Numbered from the stretch's first letter, positions 28,113 through 37,860 are shown. The stretch: DNA of 64,000 nucleotides from an uncultured Lactobacillus sp. (GCA_905204935.1 CAJLBJ010000001.1:139670-203669), one strand, 5' to 3'. Numbers and translations: made by a program. The notes: generated by a model from the sequence alone, not told the origin.

Positions 28113-28835
28113 TTATTGTTCCTCCTTGTTTAAAACCGTTTGTAAGCGATGCAACACTTCTTCATATACTGGAGTTAGCTCACCTAAATCGCGTCGATAC
28201 ACATCTTTGTCCATATGTCGGTTAGTCTGTAAATCCCATAAACGACAATTATCTGGTGAAAATTCATCGGCTAAAATAACCGTACCATCACTCAAACGCC
28301 CAAATTCTAACTTATAGTCGACAAGTTGTAAGTTTATTTGTAAAAACAGCTCACTTAATAATTCATTGACTCTACGCGAAATTTGCCACATAGTCAGCAA
28401 ATCTTTTGAACTGACTAAATTTAATGCTGCAATTTGTGATTCATTAATAAATGGGTCATCTAATTCATCACTTTTGTAATAAGTTTCTTCTACAGGCTGA
28501 ACAAACCTTATTCCCTCTTTTACACCGTAACGACTAGCAAAATGTCCTGCCGAAAGATTCCTAGTTACCATCTCAAGCGGAATAATCTCTACTTTCTTAA
28601 CTAGTTCTTCTGTTGTTGACAGTCTTTTAATAAAATGTGTTGGAATTTTTTGTTGATTCAAGTAAGTAAAAATTAAACTTGAAATTTCATTGTTAATTTG
28701 TCCCTTACCCTTTATTTGATCTTTTTTTTTGCCATTTAAAGCAGTTGCTTGATCAAGATAAACTACTCGTAAAATTTCAGGATCTTCTGTACTCCACATT
28801 TGTTTAGCTTTACCAGCATATATCATTTCAACCAT
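28113..28835 (-). CDS. purC: phosphoribosylaminoimidazole-succinocarboxamide synthase
   Basis: SAICAR synthetase couples aspartate to CAIR with ATP. The 240-aa protein has the YAGKAKQMWST start, the ALNGKKKDQIKGKGQINNEI segment, EMVTRNLSAGHFASR, the LVDYKLEFGR strand and LADEFSPDNCRLWD. It is the first gene of the long purine operon. The AGGAG box is about 12 nt from the ATG, a slightly long spacing. A PurBox lies immediately upstream. Confidence 0.97.
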   Translation of the reverse strand: MVEMIYAGKAKQMWSTEDPEILRVVYLDQATALNGKKKDQIKGKGQINNEISSLIFTYLNQQKIPTHFIKRLSTTEELVKKVEIIPLEMVTRNLSAGHFASRYGVKEGIRFVQPVEETYYKSDELDDPFINESQIAALNLVSSKDLLTMWQISRRVNELLSELFLQINLQLVDYKLEFGRLSDGTVILADEFSPDNCRLWDLQTNRHMDKDVYRRDLGELTPVYEEVLHRLQTVLNKEEQ

Positions 28836-28852
28836 TTATAATCACTTCTCCT

Positions 28853-28958
28853 AAAACCGAACATTGTTAGTATATAGTAATAAAAATATACAGTTTATTT
28901 ATTACAAAAATAGATTATCAATTTAAAAAGACATAGTCAACAGCAAAAGACGAACTAT
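28853..28958 (-). promoter_or_regulatory. purC promoter with two PurBoxes
   Basis: AAAACCGAACATT (28853-28865, plus-strand reading) matches AWWWCCGAACWWT, the PurR-binding PurBox, at all 13 positions. AAAGACGAACTAT (28946-28958) matches 11. On the minus strand a TATACT -10 element sits at 28869-28874, 3 nt from the first box, with no good -35. A transcription start would fall inside the first box. The boxes are in the same orientation, 93 bp apart. Confidence 0.78.
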
Positions 28959-28980
28959 AAAGAAAAAATTCTCAAAAAAT

Positions 28981-29043
28981 TAGGCGTTTTTTTAAATAGC
29001 CTAACTAAAAAACCTTCAGACTCAAAAAGTCTGAAGGTTTTTT
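28981..29043 (-). terminator. tandem terminators after purB
   Basis: The first hairpin (CCTTCAGACT / AGTCTGAAGG, 29013-29037) is flanked by A/T runs. A second, weaker one (TAGGC / GCCTA, 28981-29003) has its own T-run on the minus strand. Together they separate purEKB from the purC promoter. Confidence 0.82.
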
Positions 29044-29044
29044 A

Positions 29045-30343
29045 TTAATCACCTAACCCAACACGTTGGAAAATAGTATCAACTTGACGTAAATGCCAGT
29101 TATAATCAAAAGCATCATCTAGATCTGCTTGCGATAAGCGACTAGTAATCTCAGGATCTGCTTCTAACAACGGTCTAAACGGACGTTGCTCATCCCAAGC
29201 TTGCGCTGTTTTGGGTTGAATCAAATCATAAGCAGCTTCTCTACTCATGCCCGTATCAATCAATTTTAACAAGACACGCCCACTATAAATCAAACCAAAT
29301 GTCCGTTCCATGTTTTTCTTCATATTTTCAGGAAAGACTGTTAAGTTTTCAATGATTCGACCTAAACGATTCAACATATAGTCTAATAAAATTGTCGTAT
29401 CTGGCAAAATAATGCGTTCTGCTGAAGAATGTGAAATATCACGTTCATGCCACAACGATACATCTTCATAAGCAGTCATTACATGGCCACGAATCACCCG
29501 TGCTAAACCACAAATATTTTCTGACCCAATTGGATTACGTTTATGCGGCATTGCAGAAGAACCTTTTTGACCCTTAGCAAAAAATTCTTCAACTTCACGT
29601 GTTTCAGATTTTTGCAAACCACGAATTTCAGTTGCAAAATTTTCCAAACTCGTAGCAATCAACCCCATTGTTGCTACATATTCAGCATGCAAATCGCGCG
29701 GTAAGACCTGCGTAGAAATTTCTTGCGCTCTAATCCCTAATTTGTCACAAACATATTCTTCAACAAACGGATCGATATTAGCAAAAGTTCCTACTGCACC
29801 ACTTATTTTACCAGCTTCAACGCCTTTAGCAGCATGTTCAAAACGTTCGATATTACGCTTCATTTCCGAATACCAACGCGCTAACTTCAAGCCAAACGTT
29901 GTTGGTTCGGCATGCACCCCATGCGTACGTCCCATCATGACAGTATATTTGTATTCTTTAGCCTTCTTAGCCAAGATTTCTTTAAAGTTTTGCAAATCTT
30001 GTCTAATAATATCATTAGCTTGTTTTAGTTGATACCCATATGCTGTATCGACAACATCTGTACTAGTCAAACCATAATGAACCCATTTCTTTTCTTCGCC
30101 TAGTGATTCTGAAAGACAACGAGTAAATGCAATCACATCATGATGTGTACTTGCTTCGATTTCAGCGATGCGTTGTACATCAAACTTAGCATTTTGGCGT
30201 AACTTTACAACATCTTCTTCTGGAATATGTCCCAGTTTAGCCCAAGCTTCATCTGCAGCCAACTCCACTTCTAGCCAACATTCAAATTTCTTTTCATCTG
30301 TCCAAATTGCTGCCATTTCTGGACGGGTATATCTTGGAATCAT
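29045..30343 (-). CDS. purB: adenylosuccinate lyase
   Basis: PurB cleaves fumarate from SAICAR in IMP synthesis and from adenylosuccinate in AMP synthesis. The 432-aa protein has [10 protein letters not shown] with the catalytic His region, [20 protein letters not shown], and the fumarase/aspartase signature [14 protein letters not shown] with the mobile serine loop. The AAAGGAG box precedes the ATG. It follows purK by 18 nt and closes the purEKB transcript. Confidence 0.97.
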   Translation of the reverse strand: MIPRYTRPEMAAIWTDEKKFECWLEVELAADEAWAKLGHIPEEDVVKLRQNAKFDVQRIAEIEASTHHDVIAFTRCLSESLGEEKKWVHYGLTSTDVVDTAYGYQLKQANDIIRQDLQNFKEILAKKAKEYKYTVMMGRTHGVHAEPTTFGLKLARWYSEMKRNIERFEHAAKGVEAGKISGAVGTFANIDPFVEEYVCDKLGIRAQEISTQVLPRDLHAEYVATMGLIATSLENFATEIRGLQKSETREVEEFFAKGQKGSSAMPHKRNPIGSENICGLARVIRGHVMTAYEDVSLWHERDISHSSAERIILPDTTILLDYMLNRLGRIIENLTVFPENMKKNMERTFGLIYSGRVLLKLIDTGMSREAAYDLIQPKTAQAWDEQRPFRPLLEADPEITSRLSQADLDDAFDYNWHLRQVDTIFQRVGLGD

Positions 30344-30361
30344 TATAATTTCTCCTTTAAG

Positions 30362-31483
30362 TTAGTCTGACCAAACCTTAGTTTCCTCAATTTCTACTAA
30401 AGTTTTATCTAAGTCATCAGTTAATATTGTAACATGTCCCATTTTTCTATCAAGTAGTGCTTGATCTTTTCCATAATCATGAAAATGCCACGAGGGTTTT
30501 GTTTGAATTAGCTTTTTAATAGCACAAACATGTTGGCCTAAAACATTAACCATCACAACTGGTTTTAATAGGGTTATTTGAGGTAAAGGCCAACCACAAA
30601 TCGCTCGATTGTGAATCGCAAATTGCGAAAAATCACATGCTTCAATCGAATAATGCCCTGAATTATGTGGCCTTGGCGCTAACTCATTAATGTAAACACG
30701 TCCATCTTTACCAACAAACATCTCAACTCCCAAAATCCCACATAAATCTAAAGACTTTGCAATTTTAACCGCGGCTTGCTTAGCAACTTGTTGTAAGTTT
30801 TCAGCGATTCGAGCTGGAACAATGCTTAAATGTAAAATATGATTACGATGAATATTTTCACTCACTGGAAAAACTGTGATTTCTCCTGCTAAATTTCTAG
30901 CGACCATCACCGAACATTCTAAAGAAAAATCAAGCCATCCTTCTAAAATACATTTTCCTTGTCTTAAAAGCTTACCTGCTTCATTTAAATCCGCTGAATC
31001 ATTAATATTAACCTGTGATTTCCCATCATATCCACCTTCACATGTTTTCAAAATACATGGATACCCGATTTTTTTGACAGCTTGTTTTAACTCTTGTTCA
31101 TCGTTAACTTCACAAAAATCCACTACATCTAAACCTTGCTCTTTTAAGAAGGTCTTTTCAGTCAAACGATTTTTTGTAATCTTTAATAATTCAGTTCCTT
31201 GCGGCAACCAAATTGTCTTTTCTAATTTTTCAAGTGCTGCTAAATCAACATTTTCAAACTCGTAAGTTACCACATCAGCTTGTTTTGCCAGTTGTTGTAG
31301 GGCAGCAAAGTCATCGTAAGCTGCTACAATTTGTGCATCGGCAACTTGACCAGCTGAACATGTTGGATTAGGATCTAAAACCAACACTTTCATTCCATTT
31401 TCTTTGGCATCTAAAGCTAACATTTGTCCTAATTGACCACCGCCAATAATCCCAATTGTTTGTCCTTGCTTAATGTATTTCAA
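30362..31483 (-). CDS. purK: N5-carboxyaminoimidazole ribonucleotide synthase
   Basis: PurK carboxylates AIR with bicarbonate and ATP to N5-CAIR. The roughly 373-aa ATP-grasp protein has the dinucleotide-like loop [18 protein letters not shown], the ATP-grasp [15 protein letters not shown] strand and [18 protein letters not shown]. The start is ambiguous. I chose a TTG (31483) six nt after a GGTG, which gives the common [15 protein letters not shown] beginning. An ATG at 31513 would add ten residues and extend the overlap with purE from 14 to 44 nt. Confidence 0.93.
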   Translation of the reverse strand: MKYIKQGQTIGIIGGGQLGQMLALDAKENGMKVLVLDPNPTCSAGQVADAQIVAAYDDFAALQQLAKQADVVTYEFENVDLAALEKLEKTIWLPQGTELLKITKNRLTEKTFLKEQGLDVVDFCEVNDEQELKQAVKKIGYPCILKTCEGGYDGKSQVNINDSADLNEAGKLLRQGKCILEGWLDFSLECSVMVARNLAGEITVFPVSENIHRNHILHLSIVPARIAENLQQVAKQAAVKIAKSLDLCGILGVEMFVGKDGRVYINELAPRPHNSGHYSIEACDFSQFAIHNRAICGWPLPQITLLKPVVMVNVLGQHVCAIKKLIQTKPSWHFHDYGKDQALLDRKMGHVTILTDDLDKTLVEIEETKVWSD

Positions 31484-31964
31484 GATTTTCACCACTTTTT
31501 TTCGCTTGATCATGTAATTGCTGCCGATAAGCCGTCAATTTTTGTTGTAAACTTACATCATTAACCGCTAAAATTTGTAACGCTAAAAGCGCAGCATTTT
31601 TAGCTCCCGCTTCGCCAATTGCCGTTGTTGCAACCGGAATCCCTGCTGGCATTTGTACAATTGACAACAAGGAATCCATACCATTTAATGCCTTACTTTT
31701 AACCGGAACACCAATTACTGGCAAAATCGTATTAGCAGCTAACATACCAGGAAGATGTGCTGCACCACCAGCTCCTGCAATAATTACTTCAACACCATTT
31801 TTAATTGCTTGTTGGGCAAAGTCTGTCATTTCTTGCGGCATGCGATGCGCTGAAATAACCTGCTTATCATATTTGACTTCAAAAGCCTCCAAAATTTTAG
31901 CCGCTTCTTGCATCGTTTGCCAATCTGAGATACTTCCCATGACAAGACTAATTTTGTTACTCAT
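31470..31964 (-). CDS. purE: N5-carboxyaminoimidazole ribonucleotide mutase
   Basis: Class I PurE converts N5-CAIR to CAIR. The 164-aa protein has the [20 protein letters not shown] start, the SAHRMPQ active-site loop, [15 protein letters not shown], and [20 protein letters not shown]. It is first in purEKB, paired with purK as expected for the two-enzyme bacterial route. A PurBox promoter lies 57-160 bp upstream. Confidence 0.97.
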   Translation of the reverse strand: MSNKISLVMGSISDWQTMQEAAKILEAFEVKYDKQVISAHRMPQEMTDFAQQAIKNGVEVIIAGAGGAAHLPGMLAANTILPVIGVPVKSKALNGMDSLLSIVQMPAGIPVATTAIGEAGAKNAALLALQILAVNDVSLQQKLTAYRQQLHDQAKKSGENLEIH

Positions 31965-32020
31965 AAAAAATCCCTCCCAATCATCTTAAGAATAGCAAAG
32001 TCTTTTTTTAAAGTCAAAGA

Positions 32021-32126
32021 AAAATCGAACATTATCACTATATTTTTCTTATATAAATCGATTTTTAGTGTTTTAACAAAATTTTTTAAGTTTAAAAGAT
32101 AATATATCGATAAAAAAACGAACTAT
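32021..32126 (-). promoter_or_regulatory. purE promoter with two PurBoxes
   Basis: AAAATCGAACATT (32021-32033) and AAAAACGAACTAT (32114-32126) each match the PurBox consensus AWWWCCGAACWWT at 12 of 13 positions. On the minus strand a TATAGT -10 element lies at 32037-32042, 3 nt from the first box, without a clear -35. Spacing between boxes is 93 bp, identical to the purC promoter. The outer box is also 83 bp upstream of the divergent deoxynucleoside kinase gene. Confidence 0.78.
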
Positions 32127-32208
32127 TTTTTAAGATTGAATTATCTTTGAACACTCGGTAAAATATTGAATGGTATTTAATTTTATATAACTTTAAGGAG
32201 GCTTTTTT

Positions 32209-32898
32209 ATGATTATCATCGCCGGAATTATCGGCTCTGGAAAATCTAGTCTAACCGAAATTTTAGCGCAAGAATTCCAAGCCAAACCTTTCTACGAACC
32301 TGTTAGTGACAATCCGGTATTACCGTTATTTTATCAAGGAAATGAATTAGCTGCTAAAAAACGTGCTGCTGGCGATAAAAATGCCACTAATCCCTATACT
32401 TATTTGTTACAGACATTCTTTTTAAATCGGCGCTTCAAAATGATTAAAGAAGCTTCAAAATATACTAATAGTATTTTAGATCGCTCTATCCATGAAGATG
32501 CCATGTTTATGAAAATGAATACTGATTTAGGCAATGCAACTGCGATTGAATATCAAGTTTATCAAGAATTACTAACACATATGCTAAGCGAACTAGATGA
32601 TAGCATTGTAGCTAAACAACAAAATCTAACTATTATCATCAAGGTTTCTTACCATACAATGCTTCAACGTATCAAAAAGCGTGGCCGTAGTTTTGAACAG
32701 GTAGAAAATGACCCTTCTTTAAAAGAATATTACCACAATCTTTTAACATACTATGATGATTGGATTGCTACTTATCATGACACTCCAACACTTGTAATTG
32801 ATGGTGATCGTTATGACTTTGTCGGAAATGAAAGCGACCGTCAATATGTTATCAAGCAAATTAAAGACAAACTAACAACTCTCAAAGAGCAAAATTAA
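32209..32898 (+). CDS. deoxynucleoside kinase (dNK family)
   Basis: This salvage kinase phosphorylates deoxynucleosides, probably deoxyadenosine and deoxyguanosine as in the paired lactobacillar dAK/dGK enzymes. The 229-aa protein starts with the P-loop GIIGSGKSS (residues 6-14). It has the FYEPVSDNPVLPLFY substrate loop with the base-contacting Glu, the LDRSIHEDAMF catalytic Asp-Arg-Ser motif, and the RIKKRGRSFEQ lid. A single copy is present, whereas some lactobacilli have tandem copies. An AAGGAGG box precedes the ATG. It is divergent from purE and could sense the outer PurBox. Confidence 0.93.
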   Translation: MIIIAGIIGSGKSSLTEILAQEFQAKPFYEPVSDNPVLPLFYQGNELAAKKRAAGDKNATNPYTYLLQTFFLNRRFKMIKEASKYTNSILDRSIHEDAMFMKMNTDLGNATAIEYQVYQELLTHMLSELDDSIVAKQQNLTIIIKVSYHTMLQRIKKRGRSFEQVENDPSLKEYYHNLLTYYDDWIATYHDTPTLVIDGDRYDFVGNESDRQYVIKQIKDKLTTLKEQN

Positions 32899-33066
32899 AA
32901 AACTTGTATAAACTTCATATACTTAATTAGCAAGTTATTACAACATAAGTTACAATTTTCAAAACTAAAATAAATAAATTTCTTCAGTAATTTTAACGCT
33001 ACTCTCAGATTATCGTGTTACAATACAACACGATATAAAATTAGAACAAACACGAGGACTTTAACC

Positions 33067-33552
33067 GTGGAAATCAGAAGAATCGAACCACAAGATGATA
33101 GTGCTATCCAAGAGATTATCAAACAGTGTTATCCCATTCAACAAGAAGAAAAATTACAGACTTTAAAACGCTTGCGTAAAAGTTTTTGTTACATGCCTAC
33201 ATTAGAAGTTGTAGGTCAAATTAATAACAACATTTGTGCTCATGGTATGCTAAACGAAGCGATTATCGGACAAAAACTTGGTTTAGTCTTTAGCTTTTTA
33301 GAAGTCGCACCTGAATATCAACGAAATGGTCTAGGTACTCAATTAGTACGTGTGCTCTTAAATCGCGCACAAGCTTCTGGGTATCGCTTCATTGCCGTTC
33401 AAGGTGACCCCAAATTTTTTAGCAACTTTGGCTTTATTATCACTGATCCAGATGTTATTCGTTTGCCTTTCAACGAAAAAACACCTCTTATGATTAAGGA
33501 ATTAGTCAACAATAGTTTACTCGATGTTACAGGGATATTGAATTATGATTAA
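33067..33552 (+). CDS. GNAT family N-acetyltransferase
   Basis: The 161-aa protein is a predicted acetyl-CoA-dependent acetyltransferase. Its acetyl-CoA loop is EVAPEYQRNGLGTQLVRVLL (residues about 79-98), followed by the FIAVQGDPKFFSNFGFIITD strand typical of YhbS-like members. The start is GTG, 9 nt after a GAGG. It is monocistronic with a long terminator that begins at its stop codon. The acceptor substrate is unknown. Confidence 0.88.
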   Translation: MEIRRIEPQDDSAIQEIIKQCYPIQQEEKLQTLKRLRKSFCYMPTLEVVGQINNNICAHGMLNEAIIGQKLGLVFSFLEVAPEYQRNGLGTQLVRVLLNRAQASGYRFIAVQGDPKFFSNFGFIITDPDVIRLPFNEKTPLMIKELVNNSLLDVTGILNYD

Positions 33553-33602
33553 AAAAATACTATCAACCACCATTATTTTTTGAAAGGTTGATAGTATTTT
33601 TT
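33553..33602 (+). terminator. terminator after the GNAT gene
   Basis: A 17-bp inverted repeat (AAAAAATACTATCAACC / GGTTGATAGTATTTTTT) directly follows the stop codon. It could work in both directions, but only the plus-strand gene adjoins it. Confidence 0.9.
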
Positions 33603-33887
33603 AATTCTAAGTCGTTTCAAAAGACATTCCATTTAAATAATGGTATACCTAGCCAAAGAATTTATAAAATAAAATTAATTATTATGTTTTATTCCACTCT
33701 TTCTTCAATTACCCCTAAGATATAAATTCTATTAACTTTTCTAGGCTAAGGATTATCCACTCACTACCAATCATCTATTAAAACATTAATAATTAATATT
33801 AATAATCCCTAGTTTTAGGCTTATCTCTTCTGTATTATTTTACTCATCCTTTAAACTTTTATCAAAAATTCCTAGGAGGAAAAAATT

Positions 33888-34603
33888 ATGAAAAAAAATA
33901 AGTTATTTAGCTTAGCTTTGGCGCTAGTTTACTTTTATTAAATAGCTCATTTAATAGTGTACATACAGCTGGTTCTGGCAATAGCACAACTAACTTAACT
34001 AACCAAACAACTGGTTACCAAGCACAATTTTCTGAAAATGCAACGGCAACTTCAACAGTAGAACTTGCTATTAATCCAGGTACTTTAACATTGGATGCTG
34101 TTCCTGATTTACGCTTTTCATCAACAAATATCAATCAAATAGCAACTGGGGAAACAACATTAGATCTTTTCGATGGTAACATCACCAAACACTCAACTGC
34201 TTTTGACGGAAATTCTTCTCATCAACTTCAAGTCAGTGACTTACGAGGAACTAGCGGAGATTGGAAATTAACCGCACAGCTTAGTGAATTTAGATCTGCT
34301 AGCGGTGAAACTTTACCTGGTGTCATTATGTTGTTAAATGTTACAACTGGACAAGGTGCCACCCACTCAACCACACCAGCTATAATCACGCCCAATACTA
34401 TGCTATTTGCAAATTCTAGTGCAAGTATTGTTGCACGTGGAAATGATACAACCGGCAAAGGTATTAATAACTACACGTTAAACACGAGCGGAACTAAGAC
34501 ACAACTTATCATTCCTAAAACTTCAAACGCCAAAGCAAAAACTTATCAAGCAGATATTACTTGGGTACTTTCTACAACTTATAGTGCACCTAGTGCATTT
34601 TAA
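33888..34603 (+). pseudogene. WxL-domain surface protein with a signal-peptide frameshift
   Basis: WxL proteins bind peptidoglycan through a C-terminal domain with two Trp-x-Leu motifs. Both motifs are here (TSGDWKLTAQLSEF and ADITWVLSTTYSA). After an AGGAGG box the ATG opens MKKNKLFSLALALV, a normal signal peptide, but this frame ends at a TAA about 18 codons in. The adjacent frame continues without a break as SLLLLNSSFNSVHTAGSGN through to the natural stop. One lost base near 33920-33924 explains it. As read, secretion would fail. It precedes the DUF916 gene by 17 nt, its usual partner. Sequencing error or phase variation are alternatives to true decay. Confidence 0.85.
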
Positions 34604-34620
34604 TAACATTGAGGTATCAC

Positions 34621-35646
34621 ATGAATAAACATCTTATTAAAATATTGTTTTTGAGTAGCTTATGTTTATGTATCTTCTTGATACATCCTAAAAAAGTCAT
34701 AGCAGCCACACAAACGGGCTTTACTATCCAACCTGTATTACCAACAAATCAAATTTCAGATAACAACTATTTTGATTTAAAAGTTGCACCTAATCAACAA
34801 CAAGATATCAAGCTTTCAGTAACTAATTTACAAAACAACAAAATCAAGATTAAGATTTCTCCCAATCCTGCCTATACCAATTCAAATGGTGTCATTGAAT
34901 ACGATAAGCATAAACCTACGCAACTAACCTCTGAGGTAAATATCGCTACAGTTTTCTCTGAACCACAAAAAATCACACTTAAACCTCATGAGCAACGTGA
35001 AGTTACTTTCAAGTTAAAAACTTCTTCCCAACCATTCAGTGGTATGCTTTTAGGTGGCTTTTATGCTCAGCGCTTAGATTCCTCTAACTCTACAAGTACT
35101 TCTAAACAATTAACGACAGTAACTAATCATTTCGCTTTAGTTGTCGGAATTTTACTAAGAGAAAATCTCGAAACAAAGACTACTCCTAATTTAAAATTCA
35201 ACAAGATTGATACTACAAAAATGGAATCTCAAAATGAACTATTACTACACTTAACTAATCCTACTTCCCAAGCATTTGGTAAAACAACCATTAAGGCTAA
35301 AATCTATCCTCAATCTTCTAGCAAATCTGTTGTTAAAATCACACGCCTAGACCAAGAATTCGCTCCAACAAGTGACTATAATTTCACAATTCCATTAGGT
35401 TCAAACAAACTACCCGATGGCAAATATCGCTTAGAATTAACTGCTACTTCCGGAAAAAAACATTGGCACTTTCAACAAAAATTCACTATAAAAACTCCAT
35501 TAACTTCTAAATTAACACCTAATTTCAGTTCCTCATTTACACCAATTGCTAATAACAACGGGCCATTAATCTTACTAGCTTTATTAGTTATAATCTTAGT
35601 TTTAGGATTAACTATCTGGCTTATCAAACGCAACAAAAAATACTAG
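34621..35646 (+). CDS. WxL-interacting protein with DUF916 and DUF3324 domains
   Basis: The 341-aa protein has a signal peptide (residues 1-28, ending VIAAT), a DUF916 peptidoglycan-binding domain (about 30-160, with FDLKVAPNQQQDIKLSVTNL and SGMLLGGFYAQR), a DUF3324 host-binding-like domain (about 165-300), and a C-terminal transmembrane helix with a KRNKKY tail. This is the cell-surface partner of WxL proteins in Csc clusters. The start ATG has a GAGGT box 5 nt upstream; an in-frame TTG at 34609 precedes it but lacks one. The cluster is minimal: only these two genes. Confidence 0.92.
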   Translation: MNKHLIKILFLSSLCLCIFLIHPKKVIAATQTGFTIQPVLPTNQISDNNYFDLKVAPNQQQDIKLSVTNLQNNKIKIKISPNPAYTNSNGVIEYDKHKPTQLTSEVNIATVFSEPQKITLKPHEQREVTFKLKTSSQPFSGMLLGGFYAQRLDSSNSTSTSKQLTTVTNHFALVVGILLRENLETKTTPNLKFNKIDTTKMESQNELLLHLTNPTSQAFGKTTIKAKIYPQSSSKSVVKITRLDQEFAPTSDYNFTIPLGSNKLPDGKYRLELTATSGKKHWHFQQKFTIKTPLTSKLTPNFSSSFTPIANNNGPLILLALLVIILVLGLTIWLIKRNKKY

Positions 35647-35661
35647 TCATTACTGATATAC

Positions 35662-35702
35662 ACCCTCTTTTACTGGCCAATCCAGTAAGGAGGGTTATTT
35701 TT
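35662..35702 (+). terminator. terminator of the WxL/DUF916 cluster
   Basis: ACCCTC with TTTTACTGG pairs with CCAGTAA and GAGGGT around a CCAAT loop, with a small bulge, followed by TTATTTTT. Confidence 0.85.
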
Positions 35703-35908
35703 ATGCACTACTTACAAGAATACAAAATAAAATTACGCCAACAAACCAAATACACGAGGTAGAAAATTCCAGATGTGTTCTGAAAAAATAAGAAGCAAAC
35801 AATTTTAATATTTTAAAATACAAAAATTAAATGCGTGGCAAAGTCACATTAACTTTCTAAATATTTGTAATTTATTTTAAAAACAATAAAAAAGCAAGCA
35901 AAAATAAA
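35703..35908. other. non-coding spacer
   Basis: No gene is supported. A 19-codon open frame starts at 35704 (MHYLQEYKIKLRQQTKYTR) but lacks a ribosome binding site of its own, because it begins inside the upstream terminator tail. The rest is AT-rich. Confidence 0.4.
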
Positions 35909-35943
35909 ATGGATGCCCCTGTAAAACACAAGAAAGCATCCAT
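35909..35943 (-). terminator. terminator after ezrA
   Basis: The arms ATGGATGC and GCATCCAT flank a 19-nt loop and are followed on the minus strand by TTTTATTTTT. Confidence 0.75.
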
Positions 35944-36005
35944 GAGATAATTTTAAATTAAATTTTTATGTTAAAAATCAATTCATAGCAGCACTATCCT
36001 TTTTA

Positions 36006-37709
36006 TTAAATCAATTCTTTTTGTTCTTCATAAGCCTTAGATATTTTACTAAAAGCTCCTGGATCTACATTATCGACTGCATGCGAAATTGTATCTAGCG
36101 CAGCAACATAATCATAATCTTCATTGAAAAGTTTTAACGCTTTTTGATAAGCATCCGCTATCTCAGGATAACGATTTCTATAGCGATTGGCATATTGTAA
36201 CATTTCTTCTGTTAATAAAGAACTGTCAATCAATTCATTTGTTTTTGTTTCTAAAACATCTAAATCAGATTGTGTATCCAACAATCCTTTAGTGATTTCA
36301 TCCATATTGATTTGACTGCACCTTAACGCTTGAGATAAATCCTTAATTTCTTGGGCAACACGATAAAAATATCCTAGATATTCTTTGGTTAAACCTGGAA
36401 GATTCAACTTTTCGACACGACGCTTAAGTTGATGAATCTGTAAATCAAAACTCTCTACCGCTTTTCGTGCTTCTTTTTCTTCGTGCCATAAATTAGCCAC
36501 ACCATCATTAATTTGTTTTTGTTTTTGTTCAATCTCGGTTAATGCTTCTATATTATTCAAACAAAGCGTTAACTCTTGACTATAAATTGCCTTTTTTTGT
36601 TCTTTTTGCTCTAAGTATACATGTTGTTGCTCTTCAATTCTATCTAATTGTTCATTTAATATCCGTGCATCTTCTAACTCGTTATGCGTCAAGGTATAAT
36701 TTTGTTTCAAGCGTTCAAGCGCAACCAGTAGTTCGTATTGTTGTTGCTTAGCATGCTTAAAGAAAGCAAAATAATATTTTTCTTTAGCTTCTAACTGAGC
36801 TTTAGCGCTATATTCTTTTTCAAAAACATCATAAACGGCATCTATTTCATCCATCAATTGATCATTTATTTTTTTAGAATCCTCAATATTAACCGAAGTA
36901 ATATTTTCAATAAATTCAGTCATCTGCTGGTTAATTTGAGTCAATTTAGCACCCATATCATCACTAAAGCCATGACCTTGATCTTGCATCTGAGCTAAAG
37001 CAGCTTGCAACTCTTTAATTTGTTCAGGAAAAACATTATGGTAATTTTTATAAAGTGGCGGAATTTGCTCAATGGCATTTTGTAACTCACTAGTTTGCAT
37101 CTTTAATGATTGCAATGACGGTGCAGCAGCTACATAATCACCACTTTCCATTAATTTAACATAAGCATCAAAGTCTTTTTCTAACTCACCCAAGGTATCT
37201 TCTAAAACATCTAAAGCAGGGCCAAATGAAAAACTTTTTGCTAATAACACCTTACGTAAAGAATGATAACGTTCATCCAAGCTATCAACCGCTCGTTGTT
37301 GTTCTTTGGTATCACGTTCGATTTTTTCCAAATCATTTCTTATTTCATTAAATCTTTGACTCACATTTTCTATTTTTTTATCAATTGTAGCCATATCTTG
37401 TTTGACTGAAAAAACATGCATTTGTGAATTTGTTTCTTGTAAAAGATTCAATGTTTCTGACAACTCAGGCAATTGTCTATTCAATAAATAGCGATAACCT
37501 TTATCAAGTTTTTCAAATTCTGTTAAGCTCTCACCTGTCAAATTCAGCTGACTGATTGAAGCTAATTTCTTTTCAAGTGAACAGGCCTGTAATTTCTCTA
37601 GTTCACTTTGATATTCTGTGATTTTTTGAGCATAATTTTTACGCATGTATAATACCGCTAAATAGCAACATACTACAATTACGATAATCGCAATAAAAAT
37701 ATATTCCAT
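36006..37709 (-). CDS. ezrA: septation ring formation regulator EzrA
   Basis: EzrA restrains FtsZ assembly and links the Z-ring to peptidoglycan synthesis. The 567-aa protein has one N-terminal membrane helix (residues about 2-20, IFIAIIVIVVCCYLAVLYM) with a short outside tail. Long spectrin-like coiled coils fill the rest, and the terminal DYDYVAALDTISHAVDNVDP region carries the conserved QNR-type patch area. An AAGGTGG box precedes the ATG. It is monocistronic, divergent from the methionine sulfoxide reductase gene. Confidence 0.95.
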   Translation of the reverse strand: MEYIFIAIIVIVVCCYLAVLYMRKNYAQKITEYQSELEKLQACSLEKKLASISQLNLTGESLTEFEKLDKGYRYLLNRQLPELSETLNLLQETNSQMHVFSVKQDMATIDKKIENVSQRFNEIRNDLEKIERDTKEQQRAVDSLDERYHSLRKVLLAKSFSFGPALDVLEDTLGELEKDFDAYVKLMESGDYVAAAPSLQSLKMQTSELQNAIEQIPPLYKNYHNVFPEQIKELQAALAQMQDQGHGFSDDMGAKLTQINQQMTEFIENITSVNIEDSKKINDQLMDEIDAVYDVFEKEYSAKAQLEAKEKYYFAFFKHAKQQQYELLVALERLKQNYTLTHNELEDARILNEQLDRIEEQQHVYLEQKEQKKAIYSQELTLCLNNIEALTEIEQKQKQINDGVANLWHEEKEARKAVESFDLQIHQLKRRVEKLNLPGLTKEYLGYFYRVAQEIKDLSQALRCSQINMDEITKGLLDTQSDLDVLETKTNELIDSSLLTEEMLQYANRYRNRYPEIADAYQKALKLFNEDYDYVAALDTISHAVDNVDPGAFSKISKAYEEQKELI

Positions 37710-37860
37710 GAGTCCACCTTCTATTCTTAGCTACACTGATAATTTTTAATTAAATAAGTTGAAATATTTCATAATTCATTCTAAAATCTATTATTAATTA
37801 TAACATATGAATCAAACGCATTTTGCTTTTTTATTTAATTATTTTAAAGGAGATAAAATT

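Noticed and set aside
28981-29043. A purine riboswitch before purC or purE
   Set aside because: The leaders are short and lack the conserved purine-riboswitch core; the hairpins are ordinary terminators, and PurBoxes account for control.
32899-33066. A small RNA or hairpin between the kinase and GNAT genes
   Set aside because: Only weak six-base pairings are present, with no promoter-terminator pair.
35704-35763. A 19-codon peptide after the DUF916 terminator
   Set aside because: It starts within the terminator tail, has no ribosome binding site and no similarity that I recognise.
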